Shown one piece after another: positions 1 through 10,137 of a stretch of 64,000 bases of DNA. Numbering within the stretch: position 1 is the first letter of the stretch; each line of letters opens with the position of its first letter. The notes under the pieces were generated by a model, which had not been told where the DNA came from, made no database searches, and was given only the letters and a program-made list of their open reading frames with translations. Location: assembly GCA_965240325.2 (NCBI GenBank), contig OZ251222.1:3286001-3350000 (forward strand), in the 5' to 3' direction. The translations under genes were made by a program, and so were the position numbers. The DNA is from Rebecca billardiae RCC1528. Its lineage: Eukaryota; Haptophyta.

Positions 1-249
<249 letters not shown>

Positions 250-1019
250 GGCGACGTCGCGATGGTGCCCGCCGACGCGGCCCCCGCCCCGCTCGCTGGC
301 CCCGGGTGCGAAGCACACGGGGCTGGTGGGGCGGGGGCCGCATGCCTGTGGTGCTCCCCCATGCTTATCTTCGGCAATCTCCTGCGCGCTCGTCGGCCTC
401 GCGGCACTCCTGCTTGGCTGCAACATGACTACGACTAGTTCTACGACCTCTACGACCACTTCTTCCTCCCTTCGTGCGCACGCGCTGGCCCTCGCAGGGC
501 CAGTCGGACGCGGCGTGGGTGGCGGCACGAGCGCGGCCAGCGCGCTCGGCCTGCCTGCCTGCGAGCCTCCATGGATGCGTGCGCGTGGGGCCGGGTTCTG
601 CCACCGTTCATTGCCAACAGCAACTGGGCACGGACCTGCGACGAGGCATGCCGCCTTTCCCCACGCGCCCTTCAGGTTGTCCCGGCTCAGCCGGTCGCTT
701 CGGCGGCCGACGGGCCCTCGGCCGGCTCCCCCTTCCCGGGGACTCGGTGGGGCACCGCCAGGAGTGTCTCGCGGCGGGCGGGCCGAGCGCGCGGGTCGCC
801 AGCTGACCCCGCGACGTTCGATTCGACTGCTCTGCGCTGGCACGTGCACGCGGAGATCAACCACACGCAGCGGGTCCGGGATAGGCACTGGCACCCTCTT
901 TCTCCAGCCGGCCGCCGGCTGCATCGCCTCGGGGGGCGATGCAGCAGGTGGACGCCGCTGCCACCCATCTGGCCCTTGGCGCCGGCCTCCACCGTGCCCC
1001 TCGCTCCACCCTAGGTGGG

Positions 1020-1480
1020 GCAGGGGGTGCGGGGTGTGACGAGCCCAGGGGCCAGGTTCCCCAGCATCAAGCACTGCATCTGCAGCAGCCCGCCGGCGGG
1101 CCGGGCTGCGACATCGACTACCACCTCATCTGCTTCATCGCCCAGAGCGCGCTAGGCGGCGCGCTCACTCTCCAAGCCCCTCTTCTGCAGCTGCGCGCCG
1201 CTTGGCCGGCGCGCGGCGACGCGCACTACGACCTCATCCTCATCCAGGCGCCCACGCGGGCGCACGGGGGCGACAGCCGCGGCTGCCGCTTGCCGGAGCT
1301 GCTCGCCGCTAGGTCGGCGGGCGGCGACATCGACTACGACCTCACCCTCATCCAAGTGCTCCGGAAGGCGCTCGGCCGCGGCGGCATCTGCCGTCGCCGT
1401 CGTGGACGTGTGCCCCAGGCAGAGGCGGTGCTCCATCCCGGCCCCGCTCCCGTAGGGGGGCAGGGCTGCGGGTGGCGCAC
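1020..1480 (-). pseudogene. Decayed protein-repeat gene fragment (three ~37-residue units)
   Basis: One minus-strand frame holds three degenerate copies of a unit built round LDEGEVVVDVAARRPSG. The first two units (about 1160-1400) are followed by an in-frame TAG near 1152, and a third unit (DEADEVVVDVAARPAGG, about 1080-1140) continues in the same frame past that stop. DNA units are spaced about 110 bp. The repeat period, conserved acidic/valine core and single interrupting stop suggest a broken gene for a repeat protein or an exon of one. I do not recognise the family. The rest of 248-1520 is GC-rich sequence in which I see no convincing gene. Confidence 0.4.
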
Positions 1481-1572
1481 TGTCTGACCTGGTCGGAAGG
1501 CGCGGACGCATTCTATGTGTCTGTTGCACTCTGAGCCTGACGCTTGTCCGATGCTGCCACGTCGTTAAATAA

Positions 1573-1576
<4 letters not shown>

Positions 1577-1616
<40 letters not shown>

Positions 1617-1662
1617 TGATGAGTCCGAAGTAACTGTATTATATATATATATATATATATAA
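1577..1662. repeat. Two AT microsatellites flanking a CTGATGAGTCC block
   Basis: AT tracts at about 1577-1614 and 1639-1660. The 24 bases between them contain CTGATGAGTCCGAA, which resembles part of a hammerhead ribozyme core but lacks the matching helix II strand. Confidence 0.9.
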
Positions 1663-1930
1663 CAGTCAAGTGAGTGATGAGGACTGAGGAGTCCGGTCGG
1701 ACTCGGACCCGCCCTAGCCTAATTTAGTATTCGTGATGATGATCATCATCTCATAGTTACGTGATCGTGATGCATCGTCCGACGACTAGGCCGTGACGAC
1801 AGCGCTTATTGCGCTGAAATATCGTCGCCGTGTACGACTGTGCGCGTAGCCGTAGGCCGCCGGTCACCGACACCGCTGCGGCCATGTCACAGATGAGATA
1901 ATAGACGAGATGTCGTCTATCGATTCGTCA

Positions 1931-4070
1931 TCAGCCTGCGCCCACTGGCTTGCCGTACAGGTCCTTGGTCTTGGTCAGCGTGTTAACCTAAGGTGCACGA
2001 CCGGGCGGCGCGGCGCGCGTGATGGATATTGTAAGCGGGCAGAGCTTTAGCTTGGCGCGCCGAGCACAGCGCGGCGCAGGCCGAGGCGGCCATCGCAGTC
2101 GACGGTGACGCCCGGGGCGCACGCAGCGAGTCAGAGTGCACACCTGCATGTGCGGCCACATAATGAGCCCATCGGTCTTCGCGCATGCGTCGCTCTCCTT
2201 GGGGGTGCACGAGTAGCACTGGCGGTGCTGCTCGCCAGCGATCTCGTTGAACGTCTGGCCTTGGAATTTCTCCTGGTCACCCTCGTAGACCTTGTCCATT
2301 CCGGCACACGCGGTCAAGCAGCCATCGCCGGACTCGGCTGTGACGCCGGCGCAGTTCAGGCAGTCGAAGCGCTGCTGGAACTTCATCATCACTCGCTGGG
2401 CGTACTGGAGCACCTCCTTCTGCGAGCCATCTGCCGCCTGCACCTTCGAGATCCACAGGTGATTCTCAAAGTCGCTGTTGGCTGCCTGGGCCTGGATGAA
2501 CTGCGCAGGCAGACATCCATCAAGGCCCACATACGGACGGTAGTAGGGATAAATAGCAGCGCCGAGGGAAGGGCAGTGAGTGGCGCGTGAGCCCGGCGCA
2601 CGCATGGGGTGATGGATCGAGCGGACCAATTGAACACATGCGCAGTAGTGGCAGGCTCGGAAGCGCAGCCGGGAGCGGTGCACACGCCGGAGTCTGTGAG
2701 AGCTGCTCTGCTTTGAGCACGACGTGCGCCGAGCCGAGCACTGACTCGAACTGCTCCGCCTCGCTCACCAGGAATGGGTTCATCGTGAGGTAGGTAGGGT
2801 TCTCGGCCGTGCTATCCTCGTCGCGCACGCCTGCGGAGGCGGGGCCCCAGTCCTGGTCTGCGGTGGTGTACGAGTCTGCCGGGAAGCACGCCTGTGGCAC
2901 CGGCGTCACGTCCAGGTTTGCGCCGCGCAGGCTCTTCAGCAGCTCTTCCTTGGCGCCCGACCCGGAGCTTGAGTTGAAGGTCCCCTGAGCTGCCATCGTC
3001 ACGCCGTGCGGCACGACGCCCATGCGCGAGACCATCCAGTCCGAACCACCGCCGGAGGCGGGCACGGCGTTGTACATGTACATCCCCACCTCCTCGTGCA
3101 GCAGCCCACCCTCTTCGCCGTCTTCGTCCGTCGGCGACGTCTGGTACACCTGCAGCTTGTACCTGACGCCGTAGAGGAACTGGTCCATTTGGCAGCCGGG
3201 CGAGATTCCGTTGGCCCCCTCGTACCCGCGGTTGCGCACGGCGCCGAGCACCGGCTCGAAGGTGATCTCCTCGCGGTACGTCTGGTTCTTGATCGAGTGA
3301 AAGGTCGCGCTCGGCTGGCCTGGGATGAGCGCAATCTCCTCCTTCAAGAAGGTGCCCTCGTCAGCAGCGGTCGGCCTGGTGATGGGCAGTGCATGTGCAG
3401 CGCGCGTGCCAGAGGAGGTGGGCGTGGGCGGGCGCTGTGAGCGCGCGGTGGGCGGGGGGCATGCACCGCATGCGGCACGCAGCGGCAGCGGCGCGCACGA
3501 GTAGGCTGGCACGGCAGTGTAGACCTTGCCAGCGGAGCCCTCCCACGTGCCCAGCAGGTGGCCGAGCGGGCCAAAGCAGGCGTGCAGGTCGGCGCTCTCC
3601 TCGTCGCCCGAGAGCATCGGCTCGTCCTTGCCGAACACGTTCACCTTGCACTGCCGCTTGCCCGGCTCAAGCTCAGCCATGCCCACCTCGACACACGCCT
3701 TCTGCGGGCCGGTGCCATCCTTCAGCCAGTCGTACTTGTTGCAAAATGCGTCATACAGGGCCTGGCGCTCGACGAGCAGGTCGCCCTGTGGCGAGCCTAC
3801 CGCAGTCGCGTCGCGCGTGCACTTGGGCTGCCAGCCTGATGGCTGCGAGATGAGCGGCGGGTGGTTGGCCGGGAGTGCGCCAGTGATCGCGTCGAGCGGG
3901 AGGGCTGACTTCTCCGGCAGGGCGTGATGCGCAGACGGCGCCGCTGCGAGCCGACTAGCAGCCACGAGAAGCGCCACTCCAGCCAGCCCAAGCGCGACCG
4001 CCGATGCCGCCACGCGCACGAGGGCGATGCGGCTCGCTGGCGTCGCCGCGCGGGCGGGGTGCATCATCAT
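1931..4070 (-). CDS. Lipocalin/nitrobindin-like beta-barrel protein with N-terminal anchor and Cys-rich C-terminus
   Basis: Four exons on the minus strand: 4070-3499, 3375 to about 2721, about 2500-2144 and 1987-1931, about 546 residues. The N-terminus has a hydrophobic stretch (about residues 20-42) after a short basic head: signal peptide or anchor. Residues about 155-340 carry LLGTWEG, YREEITFEPV, LHEEVGMYMY and RMGVVPHGVTMAAQGTF, a spacing like the nitrobindin/DUF1794 (FABP-like) beta-barrels that bind haem or hydrophobic ligands. The C-terminal third has a cluster of cysteines (DCLNC, CLTAC, CYSC). Introns 1 (GTGCGC...CAG) and 3 (GTGTGC...TAG) join in frame; intron 2 has no unambiguous donor/acceptor, so that junction is approximate. 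Divergent from the flavoenzyme at 4705. Family call is from motif spacing only. Confidence 0.6.
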
Positions 4071-4162
4071 CGCGGCCGGCCGTGTTCACGAGCTCACAGC
4101 GACGCCCGCGATACTCAATCTCGCTGCAGACCTGATGAGCTGTGGTCCCTCACGGTACTTTG

Positions 4163-4466
4163 TTCTAAGTAAACTGTATTCATAGTTTATGACGGTTCGA
4201 AGCTTTCTACCCCTGCCCCGCCTCGGGCCTCTCAGGAAACACTGCCGTACCCATGAATGACTTAATACAGGGAATTTAGTCATTTTTCCCCTTTATAACG
4301 GGCTCCGGGTAGGGAAGTCGTTTTTCTCCCTTGACTAATTATATGATTTAAAGACACAGGCACTATCATACATTCATGTTTCCTACAGTTTACTTAAGAA
4401 TAAGAGACGCACCAGCCGCCACAGCTCAGGCAGGCGAGATTACCTGTGTCGTCAAATCATAGAATG
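4163..4466. repeat. Nested inverted repeats, MITE-like, in the divergent promoter region
   Basis: ATATGATTTAAAGACACAGG (4341-4360) is the imperfect reverse complement of CCTGTGTCGTCAAATCATA (4443-4461), enclosing about 80 bp. A second inverted pair, TTCTAAGTAAACTGTA (4163-4178) and TACAGTTTACTTAAGAA (4384-4400), overlaps it. The CCTGTGTCGT(C/T)AAATCATA end recurs near 43630 and, inverted, near 51900. The rest of 4071-4704 is an AT-rich spacer between two divergent genes and presumably holds both promoters. Confidence 0.6.
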
Positions 4467-4704
4467 AGTCGACAGCAAACCTGCCATTCATAACGTTTCA
4501 AAGGTGTTTTTTTAAATTATTATTATGAAAGACTCATTTTGGGAGAAGTGTTCGCGAGCCGCGCTGGCGCCGCGGGATCATCCCAAGCGACGACCGGCCG
4601 CCGAGCTCGGCGCGGCTTGCGGCAAATTTCGGTCGTCGGCACGGAGTCGACCACTACCCACGCCGGACGGGCGCGAGCGCGAGACGCCTTTCGATTCGGG
4701 CCGC

Positions 4705-7190
4705 ATGCTCCTCGTCGCCAAGCGCGCCCTACTCAGCCGCGCGGCAGCGCTGGTGCTGACGGGGGCAGCCGTGCTGTGTGCCATCGCGCTCGTCTCGACG
4801 GCTCGAGGCGCGCTCGCGAGCGACTCGGCATTGAACGGCGATGATGACGCCGCGGGCGACGGCGATGCGCCGCCCAGCGCACTCAAGGCCGGCTTGTTCA
4901 CGTGCGCCGCGGGCGCGACGGCGGACGATGCCCTTGGGATCGACTATGCCTGCAACGACCTCCGGTACGCCTCGCCCTCCACCTATCTCCACTCCTACGC
5001 GGCCGGCGGCGCCGATCCACAGTACGACCTCCTGATCGTGGGCGCTGGCGTGCAGGCGGCGTACCTCGTTGACAACCTACGCGACGCGCTGGGCAAGGTG
5101 GCATTCAACAAGCTGCGCATCGGCATCTTCGAGGCCGAGCGCATGACCGGCGGCCGGCTCATGTCCGCCTGGGGCGGTGGTGACCTCAGCTACACCTCGC
5201 AGCTCCGCTCGCCCGGCGACACCGTGCCCATGGAGTACGGCGGCATGCGAATCGATCCCAAGACGCACTTCCTCGCGTTCGATGCGCTGCGCAAGACGGC
5301 GAAGTGGCACGATCCGGACGCCAAGTGCGAGCGCAACAACGACGTCAACCCCGGCACCATCCTCAAGGCGGACGGCTCGGACCAGGCGGGCGTGTCCGTC
5401 CTCATGGATGCCCTCAAGGCCCTCTATGGCGGCGAGGGCGTCTACACGGGGCTCGGGCAGACTGCTGACTGCCCGGGGTACCTCACGCACATGAACACGG
5501 CGGTGATGCGCTACTTCACCAACGGCTCGAAGGCTGAGTTCGGGGACTACCTCCGCTCGTCCACCCTCTTCGACGATGGCTCTGTCGAGGCGGGCTGCCT
5601 CGACCTGATCGGCCACACAAACACACTCTTCGAGGCCAACAGGGAGAAGATGCTCAACGAGTCGAAGAGCTTCGTCGAGCTGGTGAACAACGCGTGCACG
5701 TTCGCATGCAAGCAGACCGACACGTACGCCGACTTTTGCACGCTGTGCGCCAAGTTCCCGCCGGGCAGGCAGGGCCAGAACCTCGTCTCTTGCATTGGGT
5801 ATGACGACCTTCCGGGCGTATCGCCCGCAGTCGGCATCGACGAGGCGGCAGCGGTGACCGGCCGCGGCGACTACTCGTGCACCCCAGCGACCTCGCCGGG
5901 GTGCTCGTATCTCTACCTCTTCAACCACGGAATGCAGACCTTTGCGCAGGAGCTGCTCGCCGGCAAGCCAAACACGGGCTTCAACCCAGTCGGCGTGGTG
6001 CGCGCCAACCCTGCTCTCTTCACGGCGCACGCGCGTGCGCGTGCGTGCGCGCCGCGCCACCTGCCCAGCCGGCACGGCCGGCCGGTGATTAGTGCGCGCT
6101 CCGACGAGCGGGCGTGTGGCGTGGCCCCGGCGTGCGCGACGTGCGCAATGCGTCCCGCAGATCTTCGAGAAGCGCCTGAAGGGTGTCAAGTACGACGGCG
6201 CCGACGCCAAACCGCTCGCCGCCGCCCTCACCGGCAAGCACAAGGTCAAGGAGTGGGCCTCGCCCGTTGCGCACACGGACGCCCCAGCTGCGCCCAAGAC
6301 GCTCACGCTGGACTTTGAAGACGGCTCGAGCGTGAGTGCGAAGGCGGCGTACCTCACGATGGTCCCCGACGACCTCACCAAGATCGACACTTTCTCGCCC
6401 TGGGCCCCACTCAGCGAGAAGGCCTTCATGAAATTCGGCGCGGACAAGCTCTTCATGCACTGGGCGGACGGGTTGCCCCAGAAGCTCAAGGAGTCGACCG
6501 GCGACCCAGACAAGCCGGACGATCGCAAGCGGCTGGTGCTCGACGGCGACCGCCCGGGCTGGGTGTCGCGTCAGGTGTTCCAGTGGGACAACCGCACCAT
6601 CCTCGTCTACGGTACCGCGCCCGAAGACCCCACACTGCCGGTCAATGTGATGCAGCAGATCATTCAGGCACGCGCGGCGCGCCCGCGCCCGCCGGCGCAC
6701 GCGCGAGCGCATCAACCCGTGTGCAGCGGGTGATCCGCCGCGCCAGGGAGCTGCTCTCGATCGGCACACGCGCTGACTCACCTCGCCCGCCCTGCATCTG
6801 CCCCCCTACGCTGCATCGTTCCGCGCCAAGCAGACCAAGGGGATGAATACCGCGATCCAGACGGTCGTGGACGAGCTCAACGTGGCCCACGGCGTGACCG
6901 AGGACAGCGCAGACGGCATCCCGATGCCGTCGTGGGCGCGCGTGAAGGGCTGGCCGGGCGGCACGTTGTCCTACTACAAGGAGGACTGTGGCGAGCTCAA
7001 TGTCGACCCGTTCGCCTTCTCCTCGCGCTTCGAACGCCCCCTGGGCGAGGATGTGCCGCTCTTCTACGGCTCGTCCGAAATGAATGCGCATGGCGGCTCT
7101 GGCTGGGTGGAGGGCTCTCTCGAGGAAGTCGTGCTCAACTTCCAGCCCATCAAGGCGATGCTGAGCGACATCGCGGCGGGCAGGGCGTGA
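4705..7190 (+). CDS. L-amino-acid-oxidase-like flavin amine oxidase
   Basis: Exons 4705-5997, 6161-6667 and 6834-7190 give 718 residues. The start is the ATG before MLLVAKRALLSRAAALVLTG, which begins an N-terminal hydrophobic segment (signal or anchor); an upstream in-frame ATG at 4525 would bury this. Dinucleotide-binding fold: YDLLIVGAGVQAAYL (residues ~109-123) then an acidic end, FEAERMTGGRLMS, and MEYGGMRI, the amine oxidase FAD-contact region. The C-terminus has SSEMNAHGGSGWVEGSLEE, like the FAD-binding terminal motif of the family. Expected chemistry is oxidative deamination of an amine or amino acid, releasing H2O2 and ammonia, in the secretory pathway or outside the cell. Intron 1 is GTGCGC-AG. 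Intron 2 appears to be GC-AG (CAG|GCACGC), and the acceptor at 6833 is my choice between two close AGs. Divergent from the lipocalin-like gene. Confidence 0.8.
6668..6833 (+). other. Putative GC-AG intron
   Basis: Donor CAG|GCACGC, acceptor AAGCAG|ACC; both phases are 0 and the frame is restored. Reading through would insert a proline/arginine/alanine tail and hit a stop at 6731. The same GCACGC donor hexamer occurs in the FHA/BRCT gene (38045). Confidence 0.6.
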
Positions 7191-7660
7191 AGAAGCGCGA
7201 GAAAAGACGATCGACGTCGTTGCGGATGTGGAGGCGGCCGCGACCTGGCGGCGCAGAGATCCTGTCCGCGGTACGCGCGGCCCGCCCGCGGTTCGCTCGG
7301 TAGCTACCACTACCATTCATCGCCGGCTTCATTCAATCATTCGTCAATCATCATAGTGGCGGCATCACCACGGCCTTCTGTCGACTTGCTGGCCGATCAT
7401 ACTACTGTATTGCCCGTCTATACGACCACTCGTTGCACCCTCGACTGGTCATGAGGTCCGGATCCTTGTCACTCGGATGTCGACGGTCGTATATACCGGT
7501 AAGTGGCGGTAACGCGGTTCAGTAACGGGTAAGTATACCGCCTGGCATCAGTCGATTATGAGTATTTATTGATATATAATTATTATAAATATAATTATAA
7601 TAATTATTAGAAGTATATATTCGGCCGGGTTAATAGTAATCGATCTCGATCCGCGGTCGC
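7191..7660. other. Intergenic, AT-rich tail
   Basis: No gene seen. It runs from the stop of the flavoenzyme into an AT-rich stretch (7565-7620) of short TTATAA-type runs. Confidence 0.6.
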
Positions 7661-7707
7661 GCGTCGGCGTGACGGCGTCAGTGCCGTCTGATATGCCGTA
7701 GTCAGTC

Positions 7708-7709
<2 letters not shown>

Positions 7710-7753
<44 letters not shown>
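7710..7753. repeat. (CT)n microsatellite
   Basis: Pure CT dinucleotide run of about 44 bases. On the minus strand it would read as Arg-Glu repeats, which is why short spurious ORFs cross it. Confidence 0.97.
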
Positions 7754-7755
<2 letters not shown>

Positions 7756-8008
7756 GTAGTATATTTCGTCGCCTCGTTACGGAATCGGGAATCATCATTA
7801 TATAATATGACCGCGTTCCGCGGTCCTTTTCCGTAGAACGAACGTAGTTCGGGGCCCGCGGTGGCGGTGCACCCTCCGTCGCAGTCGTCTATTGACAGAC
7901 CAGCCAGTTGCATGCCCGTACAACTAGACTCCAGCGGCGCGCCGCTGCGCCCCGGCGCCGGCGCCGCGGGCGCGGGCCCATCGCAGCCGCCGGCGCGGCG
8001 CCCGGATT

Positions 8009-8325
8009 GTGTACAGGCGGATGCGACGAGGCGTGATCGACGAATGAGCGCGACTCCACGTGCACGCCAGGCCACGTGGAGCTGACAGCCAGGGAACACT
8101 GTGCGGGGCCGCGGATTCGTTCGGGCCGCTGCTGCTGACCGCGCTGTCTGTCGTCACACCGCGCCGCGGCAGCGCCAGGAGTAGTCAGTAGATGATTTGC
8201 ACTGGTCCGAGTAGGGTTCGACCAGCGCCTGCGCGACGGCCGACAGGCGGGCGCGAGGCGTGATCGACGCATGAGCGCAACTCTATCTACGCGGAGCTGA
8301 CAGCCAGAGGGAGCACTGTGTGTGC
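8009..8325. repeat. Degenerate direct repeat, spacing about 230 bp
   Basis: The block GCGTGATCGACGAATGAGCG...GGAGCTGACAGCCAGGG...CACTGTG at 8029-8102 recurs as GCGTGATCGACGCATGAGCG...GGAGCTGACAGCCAGAGGG...CACTGTG at 8258-8312. No gene is evident between 7760 and 8580. Confidence 0.7.
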
Positions 8326-8599
8326 CGAGGTGCGAGGGCACCGGTGATCGTTATTTCGCGCGCCGCGCGTGCACTGCACGGGGTCACGGGGTGACACACC
8401 TCGGTCGGGCTCGGCACGCGTCGCAGAGGCACGGCCAGCTCTGGGGACGTCGCGCACCACCGTCGCCCGCGCCGCAGCTCGTCCTCCTAGGTCCGCCCGT
8501 CCAGCGCTGCAGACAGACTCGCCGGCGCGGGCCGAGAGTGAGTGCCGCAAAGCGGCTGCCAGCTGTTGGGCCGGGTGAGGAGGAGGGAGGGAGCTGGCC

Positions 8600-8900
8600 T
8601 GCGGGGCGCGTGGTGAAGTCGGTGATCAGTCGCGTCGCGCTCCCCCTGGCGATTGCGCCCTCGTCCTCCAGCACGGTGCGGACTTTGCGAACGAAGTTGT
8701 AGATCGACCATTTGGGCACGTTGTACTTCACGGCCGCAGAGGGCACGTCCTGCTCGTGCCTCACGACTGAGATGGCAGCAGCGATGCTCTGGAGCGTGCT
8801 CTTAGCCACCTTCTTCACTGCCCCGGATTCGAGCAGCACGTTCAATACGCGGCGAGCGCGGTCCTCGTCGGCGTCGCCAGCTGACGTGCTCGGCATCATG
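8600..8900 (-). pseudogene. psq-type helix-turn-helix fragment, probable transposase relic
   Basis: The minus strand encodes a coherent ~95-residue segment starting MMPSTSAGDADEDRARRVLN and containing AAAISVVRHEQDVPSAAVKY followed by VPKWSIYNFVRKV. The spacing of hydrophobic and basic residues matches psq/CENP-B-like helix-turn-helix domains of pogo/Tigger-type transposases. No DDE catalytic domain follows; the frame runs into GC-rich low-complexity sequence. It could also be an exon of a host DNA-binding protein. It sits next to repeats, which favours a relic. Confidence 0.35.
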
Positions 8901-9037
8901 TCCACGTGAGCGCAAAAGTGGCCTCGAGCCTGCTCCTGGCTCGCCAGAGGGCAAAAGGCCAATAGCTACTCCCAATTCCCGAAGGCTGATGATGAATACG
9001 CACACGTGCGCCTGATGAATATCGATGATATTCTGCT

Positions 9038-9583
9038 CGACCCCGCCTAGCAGTCCATGAACCATATACATTATAATGTATGAAAACGAAGCGGTGCAAA
9101 TGATGTTCTCCAGTATAGTGGATACGACCCCGACGAAGCGATTTTATGCCTGCGTGAACCATACATATGAATACGAAGCGCGGTGCAAATGTTCTCCAGT
9201 AGTGAATACGACCCCGACGAAGCCAATATATATCGGTTGGTTACTTCGCTGATCCCGTAAGGACGTGCAAAAATAGCCTCAAAGAAGCTGACGCTTGTAT
9301 TGGACTTGTACGACCCCGCCTAGCAGTCCATGAACCATATACATTATAATGTATGAAAACGAAGCGGTGCAAATGATGTTCTCCAGTATAGTGGATACGA
9401 CCCCGACGAAGCGATTTTATGCCTGCGTGAACCATACATATGAATACGAAGCGCGGTGCAAATGTTCTCCAGTAGTGAATACGACCCCGACGAAGCCAAT
9501 ATATATCGGTTGGTTACTTCGCTGATCCCGTAAGGACGTGCAAAAATAGCCTCAAAGAAGCTGACGCTTGTATTGGACTTGTA
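9038..9583. repeat. Exact tandem duplication, 273-bp period
   Basis: Copy 1 is 9038-9310 and copy 2 is 9311-9583; I see no mismatch between them. Each copy holds a smaller internal duplication: a GAACCATA...GAAGCGGTGCAAATG...TTCTCCAGTA...GAATACGACCCCGACGAAGC module appears twice in diverged form. The near identity implies a recent duplication or active homogenisation. Confidence 0.95.
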
Positions 9584-9589
9584 ACCGTC

Positions 9590-9835
9590 CTACTTCACAC
9601 AGAAGTGAACTCTCACGCCCGGCCGTCCACGATTGATTAGGGGAATGTCGTGGACGCGGTTTTTTTCTCCGTGATGCATCTGTAGAGAGGGTCTCAAAAT
9701 TCGAAACTCGGTCTCCGCCAGCCCTAAAAATCGGCCCCCGCGTCCCTTTTTCTTGATCAAAGATCTTTTTGAAACGTGGTTCCGGCCCGCTGGTGCGGGC
9801 TCCACGCTGCGCGCTCCGCCCTGCACCGCGGGCCA
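9590..9835 (-). other. Non-repetitive block with long open minus frames
   Basis: Reads from TTTGATCAAGAAAAAGGG to ACTTCTGTGTGAAG on the minus strand with few stops in two frames. It ends in an AT microsatellite. I do not recognise it; a piece of a dispersed element is possible. Confidence 0.25.
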
Positions 9836-9847
9836 TTATCATACTAG

Positions 9848-10007
<160 letters not shown>

Positions 10008-10137
10008 TGCTACGACTTGACGACAGTTGACCGTTATACAGTCGTCCTGCCGTCGTAGCATGATTCGTTAAATCGTTATTAGATCGAGCGCGCGTCGTCG
10101 ACTTGGAGTCGGTCTAGACTGTGGTGGGTGGATGCGG

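Noticed and set aside
2740-2800. Read-through of exon 2 of the lipocalin-like gene into TPACAPLPAALPSLP
   Set aside because: Composition changes abruptly from family-like to Pro/Leu/Ser and stops soon after, while a Cys-rich exon in another frame resumes at about 2500. An intron is the better explanation, though its exact ends remain open.
8200-8225. GGGTTCGACC resembling a tRNA B box
   Set aside because: It lacks the full GGTTCRANTCC consensus, no A box lies at the right distance upstream, and no cloverleaf can be drawn.
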